Origin: Myxococcota bacterium
GTDB taxonomy: Bacteria > Myxococcota_A > UBA9042 > DTJE01
Direction of reading: 5' to 3'
Assembly (NCBI GenBank): GCA_017994695.1
Contig: JAGOKF010000027.1
Coordinates: 1 to 44,602, forward strand
Length of the DNA: 44,602 nt
Shown: positions 14,245 through 23,193 of the stretch, piece after piece
Layout: each line of letters begins with the position of its first letter
How positions within the stretch are numbered: the stretch's first letter is position 1
Notes under the pieces: generated by a model
Told to the model about the DNA's origin: nothing
Databases searched by the model: none
The model's input: only the letters and a program-made list of their open reading frames with translations
Made by a program: the position numbers and the translations under genes

Positions 14245-15489
14245 ATGAGCCTTCGGACGACGGTGTTCCTGGTCGTGGCGCTGCTGGGAGGCGGGTTGGG
14301 CCTCTTCTACAGCGGCAGTTCCACGGTGGATTTCACCAACCACCTGGACCGGCAACTGCACCCGGTGTCGTGCAGCCTGCTGGCGGGCCTGCAGGAATCC
14401 AGCCTGCTGGACGAGGAGGCGGCGGGGTGCAAGGCGGCCCTGTTCTCGCCCTACTCGTCCTTCTGGCGGGACCGCTACTGGGGAGGCATTCCCTGGTCGC
14501 TGCCGGCGATGGGACTGTTCGGCTTCGCCCTGGCCCTGGCCCTGTGGGGCCTCGTGACGCGCCGTGGCCACGAGGTCCCGGTCACCGTCGGGCTGATGGC
14601 CGCCGGGACCGTGGCCATCGTCTCCTCGGCGGTCTTCTTCAGCATCGCGATGGGGCAGCTGCATGCGGTCTGCAAGACCTGCGTCGGGACCTACATCTCG
14701 TCGGTGCTGCTGGATCTGGGGGCGGTGCTGGTCTTCCTGTCGGCCCTGAAGGACCGGAAGGCGGCCTCGGCCGGGGATGCGGCCGGAAGGCCCTCCACGG
14801 CGGCGTCCTGGATCGGGAGCCTGGTGGTGCTGGCGGAACTGGGCCTGGCGGTCGGGGTGCCGTTCCTGGTCTACCGGGCGACCCTGCCGGATTACGGGAA
14901 GTACGTCACCCAGTGCGGGACCCTGAAGACCACCGAGGACAAGCGGGGGGTGCTGCTGCCCCTGGCGCCCGGGGACGCGGCGGGCAGGATCCCCGCGGTG
15001 ATGGTGGTGGACCCCCAGTGCCCGGCCTGCGCGGCCTTCCACCAGCGCCTGAAGGAGTCCCCCTACTTCCAGCGCCTGGCGATCCGCATCGCGCCGCTGC
15101 CGCTGGACAAGGACTGCAACTGGATGATGACCGACTCGATGCATCCCGGGTCCTGCGTGCTGACCCAGGCGATGATTTGCGCGAAGGACCGGGCCGGGGA
15201 GGTGCTGGAGTGGGCGTTACAGCACCAGAAGGAGTTCCGTCCCACCGACAAGGCCGATCGCCCCGCGGTCCGCATCCGGGAGGCGCTGCTGGCGAAGTGG
15301 CCCGAGATGAAGGACTGCCTGGACACCCCGGAAACCCGGATCGCTCTGACCAATACCCTCAACTGGGCCGTGGACCAGAGCCTGCCGGTGCTGACGCCGC
15401 AGCTCTACATCCAGGGGAAGCGGCTCTGCGACGAGGACACGGATCTGGGTCTGGACTACGCGATGACCCGCCTGCTGGAGACCCGGTGA
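14245..15489 (+). CDS. VKOR-DsbA-like fusion, periplasmic disulfide-forming enzyme
   Basis: A 414-residue fusion. Residues 1-170 form a multi-helix VKOR domain with C43, C62 (GCKAALFSPYSSF) and the quinone-reducing pair C143-K-T-C146. A linker and another membrane helix (about 190-210) lead to a thioredoxin/DsbA-like domain with CPAC at 259-262 and a later Pro loop (VLTPQLYIQG). Such enzymes oxidise periplasmic thiols and pass electrons to quinone, replacing DsbA/DsbB. The domain has further cysteines (C291, C304, C312). GAGGAGGAGG precedes the ATG. It is first of three genes with an OmpA-like Cys-rich protein and a TlpA-like thioredoxin. Confidence 0.9.
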   Translation: MSLRTTVFLVVALLGGGLGLFYSGSSTVDFTNHLDRQLHPVSCSLLAGLQESSLLDEEAAGCKAALFSPYSSFWRDRYWGGIPWSLPAMGLFGFALALALWGLVTRRGHEVPVTVGLMAAGTVAIVSSAVFFSIAMGQLHAVCKTCVGTYISSVLLDLGAVLVFLSALKDRKAASAGDAAGRPSTAASWIGSLVVLAELGLAVGVPFLVYRATLPDYGKYVTQCGTLKTTEDKRGVLLPLAPGDAAGRIPAVMVVDPQCPACAAFHQRLKESPYFQRLAIRIAPLPLDKDCNWMMTDSMHPGSCVLTQAMICAKDRAGEVLEWALQHQKEFRPTDKADRPAVRIREALLAKWPEMKDCLDTPETRIALTNTLNWAVDQSLPVLTPQLYIQGKRLCDEDTDLGLDYAMTRLLETR

Positions 15490-15516
15490 CCCGGCGGGTC
15501 CGGGAGGAGGAATGCC

Positions 15517-16254
15517 ATGAAGATCGCATGGGCAGTGAACGGGGTGCTGGTGGCGGTGCTGCTGGTGTCGCTGAGCACGGGAACCCGGTCGATGGTCGGG
15601 GCCGCGGCGAAGCGCCTGGAAACGGGAGAGTCCCTGGAGGCCTCGAAGAAGGTGGCGCCGGTCATCGCCCAGAAGGCCGAGGAGCCGTTCTGCACGCCGG
15701 AACTGAAGGAGACCCTCCGGCGGGTGCTGACCAACTGCGGGCTGATCGGCGGGGGCCGCCGGGGATGCCAGCCGAACGAACTGCGCAACGTGGCCCAGAT
15801 CAGCGACCAGGACTTCAACACCCTCTTCAAGCCCCTGAGCCACCGGGCGGGCATCATCCTGTTCGACCCGGAGAAGGACGACCTGGACGAGGGGGCGAAG
15901 CAGATGCTGGATCGCCTGTGGGCCGACCAGCGGGGGGCCTCCTGGTTCTTCGTGGTGGCCCGGGCCTCGACCGACGACACCGCCGAGCGGAACCGGGTCT
16001 ATTCCCACCGCCGGGCCAACTCGGTGCTGTTCCACCTGCAGGAGCGGTTCAAGGACCCGGACCTGGAGCAGAAGGTCGGGCTCCTCTGGCTCGGGGAGGA
16101 GTATGCCCAGCTGGACGCCTCCTTCTGCGACTGGAGCCTCTCCCGGCCGGTGGAGGAGTGCCGAATCCCGGAACGGACCAGGGCCCAGGAGACCCAGCTG
16201 GCCAAGCGCCTGAACCGGAGCGCGGTGGTTTCCTGGATCGACTGCCGCCTGTAG
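15517..16254 (+). CDS. cysteine-rich OmpA-like envelope protein
   Basis: A 245-residue protein with an N-terminal signal or anchor helix (MKIAWAVNGVLVAVLLVSLS). A central domain at about 112-180 resembles the OmpA/MotB peptidoglycan-binding fold: AGIILFDPEKDDLDEGAKQM as the start and RRANSVLFHL as the helix after the usual RxxRA. The match is weak, because the typical GHTD is replaced by VARASTDD. Six cysteines (59, 74, 84, 204, 215, 243) flank the domain and could form three disulfides. Sitting between a disulfide oxidase and a thioredoxin, it is a likely substrate of that pair. Function unknown; cell-wall anchoring is an inference. Confidence 0.7.
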   Translation: MKIAWAVNGVLVAVLLVSLSTGTRSMVGAAAKRLETGESLEASKKVAPVIAQKAEEPFCTPELKETLRRVLTNCGLIGGGRRGCQPNELRNVAQISDQDFNTLFKPLSHRAGIILFDPEKDDLDEGAKQMLDRLWADQRGASWFFVVARASTDDTAERNRVYSHRRANSVLFHLQERFKDPDLEQKVGLLWLGEEYAQLDASFCDWSLSRPVEECRIPERTRAQETQLAKRLNRSAVVSWIDCRL

Positions 16255-16290
16255 CCTTCCCGACCATCCAAACCGGGAGGAGGACCCGTC

Positions 16291-17013
16291 GTGAGGTTTT
16301 TCGGCTACCTGTTGTTCGGGGCGACCCTGGGGGTCGTGGCGATCATCCTGTGGCCTTCCCTGCGGCCCTGGTTCGTCGCCGAGGGAGGCGATCCGCGGCC
16401 TGCGGCGCCGGTGGCGATGCCCCAGCGGATCCAGGCCTCGGGGCCCGAGGGGCAGCAGGACGCCGATCCCGGGAGGCAGAATCCTTCCCCCCCGCCGCCG
16501 GCGTCTGATGCGGCCGCTCCGGCGGCGCCGGCGGAACCGGGGGTGCTCTGCGACCGGAAGCCTTCCGAGGCCGAGGCCCGGACCCTGGGCCTGCCTTCGG
16601 GGGACCGGGTGCGGAAGGGTCCCGGCAGCCCTGGCAGGGACTGGACGTGGGTGAACCTCTGGGCGGCGTGGTGCAAGCCCTGCAAGGCGGAAATGCCGGA
16701 GATCGACGCCTTCGCCCGCCGGGTGCGGTCCGAGGGGGGGGCCCTCCGGGTCCTCTTCCTGTCCCTGGACGACGACGAGCGCCAGTTGCGGAAGTACCTG
16801 GACAGCGAGGACGGCCGCAGCCTGGCCGGCGAGGTCCTGTGGGTGAAGGAGGAGGCGGAACGGGCGTCCTTCTTCGCGGCCCTGGGAATTCCCAATCCCC
16901 CCACGCTGCCGGTCCAGGTGCTGCTGGACCCGAAGGGCCGCATGCGGTGCCTCCGGGTGGGCAGCATCACCCCCGCCGAGCTGGACGAGGCCCGGACCGT
17001 CTTCGGTTTCTGA
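16291..17013 (+). CDS. TlpA/ResA-like membrane-anchored thioredoxin
   Basis: A 240-residue protein: an N-terminal membrane anchor (about 3-22), a Pro/Ala-rich linker to about residue 86 and a thioredoxin fold with WCKPC at 127-131. A later NPPTLPVQVLLDP strand carries the cis-Pro. An extra Cys (C87) precedes the domain. Proteins of this type reduce or isomerise periplasmic disulfides, for example in cytochrome c maturation. The start is GTG behind GGAGGAGG. It ends the VKOR operon and is convergent with the injection-system genes, 13 bases away. It might instead reduce the six-Cys neighbour. Confidence 0.85.
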   Translation: MRFFGYLLFGATLGVVAIILWPSLRPWFVAEGGDPRPAAPVAMPQRIQASGPEGQQDADPGRQNPSPPPPASDAAAPAAPAEPGVLCDRKPSEAEARTLGLPSGDRVRKGPGSPGRDWTWVNLWAAWCKPCKAEMPEIDAFARRVRSEGGALRVLFLSLDDDERQLRKYLDSEDGRSLAGEVLWVKEEAERASFFAALGIPNPPTLPVQVLLDPKGRMRCLRVGSITPAELDEARTVFGF

Positions 17014-17026
17014 AGGGGCTTCCGCG

Positions 17027-18193
17027 CTACTCGGCCACGGAGTTCCGGGCCAGGCGCAGGTGCGTGACGTAGCCGATCGTCCGGGGCACCATCTCCTGCA
17101 CGCACCCCGTGACGAGGTAGCGCCCGTCGAAGCGCTTGCCGAACCCCCGGACCTCCACGATGTCCCCCGCCGTGACCTCCGGGTCTCCCTCGTAGTCGAT
17201 CTCGCCGGTCAGGTAGTCCAGCGACAGCTGGGTGAAGACGGCCTTGGCGATGGCCTCGGCCTCCTCCTGGCTGTCCACCGGGCGGTCGGTGATCGTCAGC
17301 ACCTTGCCGGCGGAGCTCTTTCCGTAGAGCGCCTCTCCGGTGGCCTCCCACCCGGGCTTCCCCGGCAGGCGCCAGGCGGCGGCGGTGGCGGTCCCCACGA
17401 TGGCCTTCTTGTGCTTGGGGTCCCATCCCCGGACCTCGACCCGGCTGACCTGGCGCACCGTGTTCAACTGGAAGCGGGCCTCCTTGATCAGCCGTTCCTT
17501 CTCCCCCCGGGGGGCCTCCCGGACCAGCACCCGCCGGGGATCCCGGTTCACGTCCGGCGGCGCGAACGAGAGCTGCTTCGGGTCGGCGGCGGCGTCCGCC
17601 TCGACCACCCGGTCCACGTCCTGGCCCAGCCAGCGGATGAAGTGCCAGTCCGACACGTTGAACTGGGGGATGTAGGCCGTCCGGGCCCGGGGTACGTCCA
17701 CCTTCCGGGCACTGAGTCCGTCCCGGGTGCCCTGGGCCTCCTGGGCGTTGTTGATCACGTCCCGGACCGCCGTGGGCAGCAGGTCCTGCTGCTCGACCCC
17801 GTCCCCCCAGGTCTTCGAGGAGGTCCCCCGGGTCAGGCGATGGGAGGGATCGTAGCCCCCCAGCAGCAGCGTCGAGGTCCCCTCGTGCCGGTAGTGCGGC
17901 TCGATGTAGTCGATTTCCCCCTTGAAGACCTGCTTTTCCGCCCCGACGGGACCCATCAGGATCTCGATGGTCTTCCCCTCCTTCAGGTCGTCCACCAGCA
18001 GCAACTGGGCGTCCTGGCGGAGGTCCAGGTCCAGCAGGAACATGTCCGGGGCGTCGAGGCGCTTGTCCACCTGGACCGACTCCAGGCGGGCGGCGAAGGT
18101 CGGCGAGGATCCCCCGCCGGAAGTCCCCTCGACCTGGGTCTTCCCGTCGATCTTCACGATGCAGGATCGGACCTGGGTTTCCGACGCAGACAT
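17027..18193 (-). CDS. gpD/VgrG-like hub protein of a contractile injection system
   Basis: A 388-residue protein of the phage late-control gene D (gpD) family, equivalent to the N-terminal hub part of VgrG/Afp8, which caps the tube and carries the spike. Family features include the N-terminal beta domain with RLESVQVDKRLDAPDMFLLD, EGTSTLLLGGYDPSHRLTRG and the C-terminal GDIVEVRGFGKRFDGRYLVT. The OB-fold/gpV spike domain that often follows is not in this protein or downstream; the next gene is convergent. It lies 10 bases after the LysM gene and is the last gene of the minus-strand cluster. Confidence 0.88.
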   Translation of the reverse strand: MSASETQVRSCIVKIDGKTQVEGTSGGGSSPTFAARLESVQVDKRLDAPDMFLLDLDLRQDAQLLLVDDLKEGKTIEILMGPVGAEKQVFKGEIDYIEPHYRHEGTSTLLLGGYDPSHRLTRGTSSKTWGDGVEQQDLLPTAVRDVINNAQEAQGTRDGLSARKVDVPRARTAYIPQFNVSDWHFIRWLGQDVDRVVEADAAADPKQLSFAPPDVNRDPRRVLVREAPRGEKERLIKEARFQLNTVRQVSRVEVRGWDPKHKKAIVGTATAAAWRLPGKPGWEATGEALYGKSSAGKVLTITDRPVDSQEEAEAIAKAVFTQLSLDYLTGEIDYEGDPEVTAGDIVEVRGFGKRFDGRYLVTGCVQEMVPRTIGYVTHLRLARNSVAE

Positions 18194-18203
18194 GGCAGGG
18201 TCC

Positions 18204-18917
18204 TCACTTCAGGATCGGGGGCACCAGCAGTCGGGTGCCCGGCTCCAGGTTCATCGGGTCGTCGATGCCGTTGGCCTCGGCGATGCGTTTCCATTCCGAG
18301 GGGTCGTCGTATTCCCGCCAGGCGATGCTCTGGAGGGTGTCGCCACGGCGGACCAGGTGGACCTTGGCGTGGTCCGGCGACTGGGGGTCCTTCTGCATCT
18401 GGCGATCGATCGTGGTGGCCTCCACCAGGTCGATGGAGACCTTGGCCCGGACCGGCGTCCCGTCCGAGAGGAACATCACGTAGGAGACCTTGACCTTCTG
18501 GAGATACCACTGGCAGGAGTTGTAGTCGTCGTTCTCGGCCATGAAGGACCCCCACATGAACAGCAGGCGCGGGGGCCGGTGGAGATCCGGGTCGAAGTGG
18601 GCCAGCGCCTCCAGGGCGTCGATGTAGGCGGTCCGGACGTTTTCCTTGCTCTCGTAGGTGTCGAAGTAGAGTTCGCTGATCTGCAGGCTCCGGCTGGTCC
18701 CGTGGGTCCACTCCTTCTCCCCGGAGTCGGCCCCCTGGGTGGGGTGCTCCTGGAAGACCGTGGTCTTTTCCACCGAGATCGTCTCGGGGTTGAAGTGGAA
18801 GACGAAATTCGCCCCGGTGTCCACCACGTGGAGGTAGGCCTTCGCGAAGTTGCCGCCCGGCAAACCGCCTCCGTAGGAAACGGTGACTCCGGAATCACCG
18901 ATCTGTTTGCTAGGCAT
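18204..18917 (-). CDS. LysM-domain baseplate protein (gp53/Afp7-like)
   Basis: A 237-residue protein. The first 170 residues form the conserved phage/eCIS baseplate part (VFHFNPETISVEKTTVFQEH, RPPRLLFMWGSFMAENDDYN, VKVSYVMFLSDGTPVRAKVS). A C-terminal LysM-like domain follows (about 187-236: RRGDTLQSIAWREYDDPSEW, ending RLLVPPILK). In phage tails and eCIS this protein joins the tube initiator to the baseplate. Its ATG overlaps the stop of the upstream 1250-residue gene by 8 bases, and gpD follows closely, so the three are coupled. Confidence 0.9.
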   Translation of the reverse strand: MPSKQIGDSGVTVSYGGGLPGGNFAKAYLHVVDTGANFVFHFNPETISVEKTTVFQEHPTQGADSGEKEWTHGTSRSLQISELYFDTYESKENVRTAYIDALEALAHFDPDLHRPPRLLFMWGSFMAENDDYNSCQWYLQKVKVSYVMFLSDGTPVRAKVSIDLVEATTIDRQMQKDPQSPDHAKVHLVRRGDTLQSIAWREYDDPSEWKRIAEANGIDDPMNLEPGTRLLVPPILK

Positions 18918-21900
18918 GGAAACCCCTCCGTTCCTTTTCCCGTTTCAGGCGTCTCAGGATGCGCTGGGTCATCTCGGCAGCCAGCCCCTCCAGGTCCAGT
19001 GAGGCCTGACCCCGGGCGGTCTCTTCCCGGGCCTTCTGGGCCGCCGGGTCCCGGGACCCGGCCGAACGCCCCTCGCCGGGGCGATCCCGAGAGGCCAGCG
19101 CGGCGGCGGAGACCGTCGAGATCCCCGCGGAGATCAGCGGAAGGGCCCCGTGGTACTTCGGTCCGGGAAGGTCCGGGGGCTGCCCCGGAATTCCCGGGGA
19201 GAGTCCCGGGGACCCGGGTCCCCCGATCCCGGAATGCGGCGAGGCCGTTCCCAGGGAAACCTCCACCAGGGGGGTGGAGATGGTCTCCTCCGGCTCCCCG
19301 GGCAGGCCCGGGAGGCGGACGCGCCCCGGCTCGGGGCGGACCGGATCCGGCATCCCGTCCCGGTCGCCGGAGGTGTTGGCGATCAGTGCCGGGAGTTCCC
19401 CGAAGAACGGGGATTTTGCAGCGGATCGGGCCGTCCCCGTTCCGGCCGGCTGTCGGCCCGCCCGGGAGGCGGGATCCCTCCCGGGGAGGACGGGGGTCCG
19501 GCCCGAACCGTCCGATTGCGAGGCCCCCCCGGCGGCGATCCAGGCCACCAGGTCCCCGGCGGGATCCCCCCCTTCTTCCGGCATCGCGACGGAACGGGGT
19601 GCCGGCGGCATGGCCCGGAGGCTCCGGAACAGCGTCCGGGCCAGGGGGGCGAGGGCCTCGGCCTCGGTTCCCGCAAGAGATCCGGGGCGGGGCCGGTCCT
19701 GTCCGATCCGGATCAGTCCGTCCGGGGCCATCTCCCCGAGTCCCGGCCCCGTTGCGTTCCCGGGCGTCCCGGGAGCCGCGGGGCGCATGGTTGCCGATTC
19801 CTGGGACGGAAGCCATCTCTCGGGGTCCGCGCCGATCCTGTGGAGCCGGAACAGGACCATCCCCATTCCCGCCGTTTCTTCCGGCGCCTCGTTCCACGGC
19901 CGTCCCGGGGTCGCCGGAGCGTCCCGGGTTCCCGGTCTTCCGGGCGCCGTTTCGAGGACGATGGGTTCGAACCGGAGGCCTTCCGGGAAGGCGATGGAGA
20001 TCCCGCCGGGGAGACGGCGGGGCCCCGAGGAACTGGGGGACCAGATTCCGCGCGCCTCTGCCGTCCCGCCGGCCGCGGCCGCCGGGCGGAGGGCCGCCAG
20101 GACCCGGTCATGGGGGGAGGACCGCCGGGAGGCGATCCCCGCAGACCGGTTCTCCAGCAGTCCCCTCGAGGCCTCGGCCAGGCGGGTCCGGAGGACCCGG
20201 AGGAGGCCGGGCACGGGTCGGCGTCCCGTGGACCGGCGGACGATCCGATCCAGGACCGGGAGGACGGTCTGGTCCGGGCTGCCTGGAAGCGCGCGGGACA
20301 GTCCAAGGGAGGGCCGCGAAGAGACGGCCCCTTGCCGGGAAGCCCGGGGATGGGTCCCCGTCCCGGCAGTGCCGGGGGCGTTCCGGATCGTCTCTGGGCC
20401 TTTCCGGGGAAGCGATCCAGAGGGTTTTCCCCGTTCGGGGAGGGCGATCCATACCGGTTCGGTCGTCGCCTCGGCCAAAGACCGCGAGGCCTCGGGCCGC
20501 TGATCCCCCACGTCGGAGGGATTCACCGCCACCAGCCACCCGGAGCCATCGCCGGTCAGGGCGGCCAGGGACGCTCCCAGGCGCCGTTCCGGGGATTCGT
20601 CCGTCCCTCGTCCCGCCAGGGCCGCCTGCCGTTCTTCGGCGGTCCGGGACCCTTCTCCGGGACGACCCGGACCGGCCCCGCCGGTCTTCGCCGCCGAGAC
20701 ACCGTGGAAGGCCGTTCCCCTCTCCGTCGCGGGCCGCAGAAACCGGGATCCCGGCAGTCGTTCCGCCGGGGGCGCTTCGCGAGACTCCCCGGGCTGCCTC
20801 CGGATCGGCTGCGGCACCAGGGGAAGGAACATCCGGTCGATCCACGGATCGGTCCCGGTCTCCTCCCGCCGGAAGGGGAACTGCGGGAATCCCGGGAAGT
20901 CCGGTCCGGCCGCCGAGGGGGGCCCGGACATTTCCCCGGCGTTCCAGGTCGCCGGGGCCGACCCTCCGGCCCGGGGAATCCCCGGGATCCCCGAGGATCC
21001 GGCGGGGACGAGGGCAGGAGGGATCGGCCGGGAGCGCGACGACAGGCCGGGAACGGCAGGCTTCGGGTCCCAGGCCGGACCCCCGAGGGCCACGGAGGTC
21101 CGGGCCACCGGTCCCGGCGACAGGATCCCGCTTCCGGAGAGGGGAGTCCTGGAAAACGCGGGAGAGAAGGCCGGCCGATCTCCGGGGATCGGCTCCGGCT
21201 CCCGGGCGGCCCGGCGAGCCTCCCCGGGACCCCGGGAGACCACGGCCTGGAACAACCCCGCCGGGCGGGATCCCGGGGCGGTTTCCGGTGCCCTGTGGAA
21301 CCCCGGGGATGCCGCCCCGGCTGCTTCAGTCCGGGAGGCGGCCAGGCGGATCCACTCGGGGGCTGCTGCGGATGCGGGAAGGAAGACTCCGGGGACCGGC
21401 TCGATCGGAAGTTCCCGGCGCAGGGCCCGGAGGGAGGGGCCCAGGGCGTCCAGGCGGGACTCCCCGTCCCCCGCAGGTCCCCGGATCCGGGTTCCGTGGA
21501 AGATCGGAAGGTTCCGGGACCACCCGGCGAGGGACGGATCCGCACCTGCGGGAAGGGCCATGGACCATCCCGACGGCGGGGCCGTCACGGCCTGGCCGGT
21601 GCTCCTCGGGCCCTTCGCCACCCCGGCCGGCCGCCCGGCGGCCCCGTCCGGCGGCCCATGGCCGGCGGCTGCCGTCACCTCCCGCCCGGGGCGGATCGCG
21701 ACGACCCGGGCCTCCCGGGGCCCAGGGACCGCCAAGGACCCCCGTTCTTCGGCATCGTCCGGCCGAGCCGCGGGAGTCGCGGCGATCCGGATCAGCGTCA
21801 CCAGGTCCACGGAGGAGAGCAGCGAAGGGGACCGGGTTCTGTACCCGATCTCCGCCGGGGTTCCCGGGGTCCCGGGACCCCATGGGGTGTCGGGGCTCTG

Positions 21901-22662
21901 GCCTGGACCCGCCAGGGTGTTCCCCCCGGACCGGAGCCGGAGGGCCTCCAATCTGCCCGCCGCGACCGTTCGGAGTGCGGAGATGGTCGAGGCCCCTCCG
22001 GACCGGAGCCGGAGGGCCTGCAACAGGCCGCCCAGTTCCCGGGACGGGAGGGTTCCGAGGGAACGTTCCAGGCGGGAGGGCCGGGCCGCGCCGCTCGGAG
22101 AGCGCCGGACGGGGACCGGTCCTCCGGCGGGAAGGCCCCGGGTCGTCCCCGGCCTCGGGGCCGGTCCTTCCGCCTCCACCGTGGGCCGGCCCGGGGAGAT
22201 CGCCGGTCCGGTTCCCGGACCCCCGGGACGGCGGGACCCCGCCGGACTGCCGGTCTTTCCGAGCCTTCCGGTCCTTCCGGTCCTTCCGGCATCCCTCTTC
22301 CGACCGGGTGTCCGGGATCCGGTCGCGGTCCCCGGCGAGTCCTTCCGGGTCCTCGGGGCGCCGTCGGCGGCGACCTCGGGGAACTCGTCCTCCGGGGGGA
22401 GCTGGAGGTGGAGGACCTCCCCCTCGGGGGCGCCCGACGCGAATTCCCAGAACCCCGGATCCCCGGTCGGGAAGAATCCCTCCACCAGGGATCGGATCCC
22501 CGATACCAGGGGCGGCTCCCGGTCCAGGTGGGCCGCCAGGGGGCGCCGTCCCAGCCGGACCGCGAGCGGCCAGCGGTCCGCGCCGATGGAGACCTGTCCG
22601 GATCGCAACGGCACCGGTCGAAGGACGCCGACCCGGATGTCTGGAACCTCCCGCTCGGACAT
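18910..22662 (-). CDS. giant low-complexity protein of the injection-system cluster
   Basis: A 1250-residue protein rich in Pro, Gly, Arg, Ala and Ser with almost no sustained secondary structure. Only the first ~95 residues (IRVGVLRPVPLRSGQVSIGA... EGFFPTGDPGFWEFA) and the last ~30 (LDLEGLAAEMTQRILRRLKR) look folded. From memory, a protein with such a C-terminal charged helix occupies this slot before the LysM gene in many eCIS clusters but is usually much shorter. It has imperfect internal repeats such as LRLRSGG. Tight gene packing on both sides (16-base gap, 8-base overlap) argues that this frame is the real one rather than the long antisense frames. Function unknown: linker, assembly factor or cargo adaptor. 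Confidence 0.7.
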   Translation of the reverse strand: MSEREVPDIRVGVLRPVPLRSGQVSIGADRWPLAVRLGRRPLAAHLDREPPLVSGIRSLVEGFFPTGDPGFWEFASGAPEGEVLHLQLPPEDEFPEVAADGAPRTRKDSPGTATGSRTPGRKRDAGRTGRTGRLGKTGSPAGSRRPGGPGTGPAISPGRPTVEAEGPAPRPGTTRGLPAGGPVPVRRSPSGAARPSRLERSLGTLPSRELGGLLQALRLRSGGASTISALRTVAAGRLEALRLRSGGNTLAGPGQSPDTPWGPGTPGTPAEIGYRTRSPSLLSSVDLVTLIRIAATPAARPDDAEERGSLAVPGPREARVVAIRPGREVTAAAGHGPPDGAAGRPAGVAKGPRSTGQAVTAPPSGWSMALPAGADPSLAGWSRNLPIFHGTRIRGPAGDGESRLDALGPSLRALRRELPIEPVPGVFLPASAAAPEWIRLAASRTEAAGAASPGFHRAPETAPGSRPAGLFQAVVSRGPGEARRAAREPEPIPGDRPAFSPAFSRTPLSGSGILSPGPVARTSVALGGPAWDPKPAVPGLSSRSRPIPPALVPAGSSGIPGIPRAGGSAPATWNAGEMSGPPSAAGPDFPGFPQFPFRREETGTDPWIDRMFLPLVPQPIRRQPGESREAPPAERLPGSRFLRPATERGTAFHGVSAAKTGGAGPGRPGEGSRTAEERQAALAGRGTDESPERRLGASLAALTGDGSGWLVAVNPSDVGDQRPEASRSLAEATTEPVWIALPERGKPSGSLPRKGPETIRNAPGTAGTGTHPRASRQGAVSSRPSLGLSRALPGSPDQTVLPVLDRIVRRSTGRRPVPGLLRVLRTRLAEASRGLLENRSAGIASRRSSPHDRVLAALRPAAAAGGTAEARGIWSPSSSGPRRLPGGISIAFPEGLRFEPIVLETAPGRPGTRDAPATPGRPWNEAPEETAGMGMVLFRLHRIGADPERWLPSQESATMRPAAPGTPGNATGPGLGEMAPDGLIRIGQDRPRPGSLAGTEAEALAPLARTLFRSLRAMPPAPRSVAMPEEGGDPAGDLVAWIAAGGASQSDGSGRTPVLPGRDPASRAGRQPAGTGTARSAAKSPFFGELPALIANTSGDRDGMPDPVRPEPGRVRLPGLPGEPEETISTPLVEVSLGTASPHSGIGGPGSPGLSPGIPGQPPDLPGPKYHGALPLISAGISTVSAAALASRDRPGEGRSAGSRDPAAQKAREETARGQASLDLEGLAAEMTQRILRRLKREKERRGFHA

Positions 22663-22678
22663 CGCGACCCCCCGCAGG

Positions 22679-23152
22679 CTACCCGCCGGCCTTGTACTCG
22701 AACCGGTCGTACTGGATCTCGATCTCCTCGACGGCCACCTGGTTGTCCATCCCGTTGAATCCCGGGCCCGAGTACCGGGTCATGAAGGCGCCGAAGAGGT
22801 CGTAGCGGCCGATCTCCGACCCCTGCTCGTTGCGGACCAGCACCGAGACCGTGACCCGTTTCAGGGCCTTCTTCCCGCCGTCCAGCAGGGCCTTCATCCA
22901 ATCCAGGAACTCGCTGTTGGAGGCGAAGAACCCCTTCTTCAGCACCAGCGGGGTGAAGGACCCGGGCCCGATCAGGCTGACGCGGTGCGCGTTGTTGCCC
23001 CCCTCGAAGAACTGCACCGGGTCGGACTTCCACTCCAGGCCCCGGGCTTCCCGGAACTTTCCGCACCGGATGCCGTCGATCTCCACCTGGAAACTGAAAC
23101 CGACATCGGGGTCCGCCCTCGAGGAGCGGACGGGCGGCTGCCTCTTCGCCAT
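22679..23152 (-). CDS. second tail-tube protein (T4 gp19-like)
   Basis: A 157-residue inner-tube protein of the phage T4 gp19/Hcp-like fold. Recognisable parts are the N-terminal FSFQVEIDGIRCGKFREARG, KKGFFASNSEFLDWM in the middle and the C-terminal VEEIEIQYDRFEY. It is longer and more divergent than the tube protein at 25637-26068, so it may be the baseplate-proximal tube initiator (like Afp5) rather than the bulk tube. ATG with GAGGGAGG upstream. It lies 41 bases after the second sheath gene. Confidence 0.88.
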   Translation of the reverse strand: MAKRQPPVRSSRADPDVGFSFQVEIDGIRCGKFREARGLEWKSDPVQFFEGGNNAHRVSLIGPGSFTPLVLKKGFFASNSEFLDWMKALLDGGKKALKRVTVSVLVRNEQGSEIGRYDLFGAFMTRYSGPGFNGMDNQVAVEEIEIQYDRFEYKAGG

Positions 23153-23193
23153 CGTTTGCCTCCCTCGGGGCCCTCCTCCGGAGGCCCGCCGGA

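Noticed and set aside
17922-22805. Very long plus-strand open frames (1627 and 1202 codons) opposite the giant injection-system gene
   Set aside because: They arise from high GC with few stops, consist of Arg/Pro/Gly-rich shadow sequence, cross several well-identified minus-strand genes and lack ribosome sites or family motifs.
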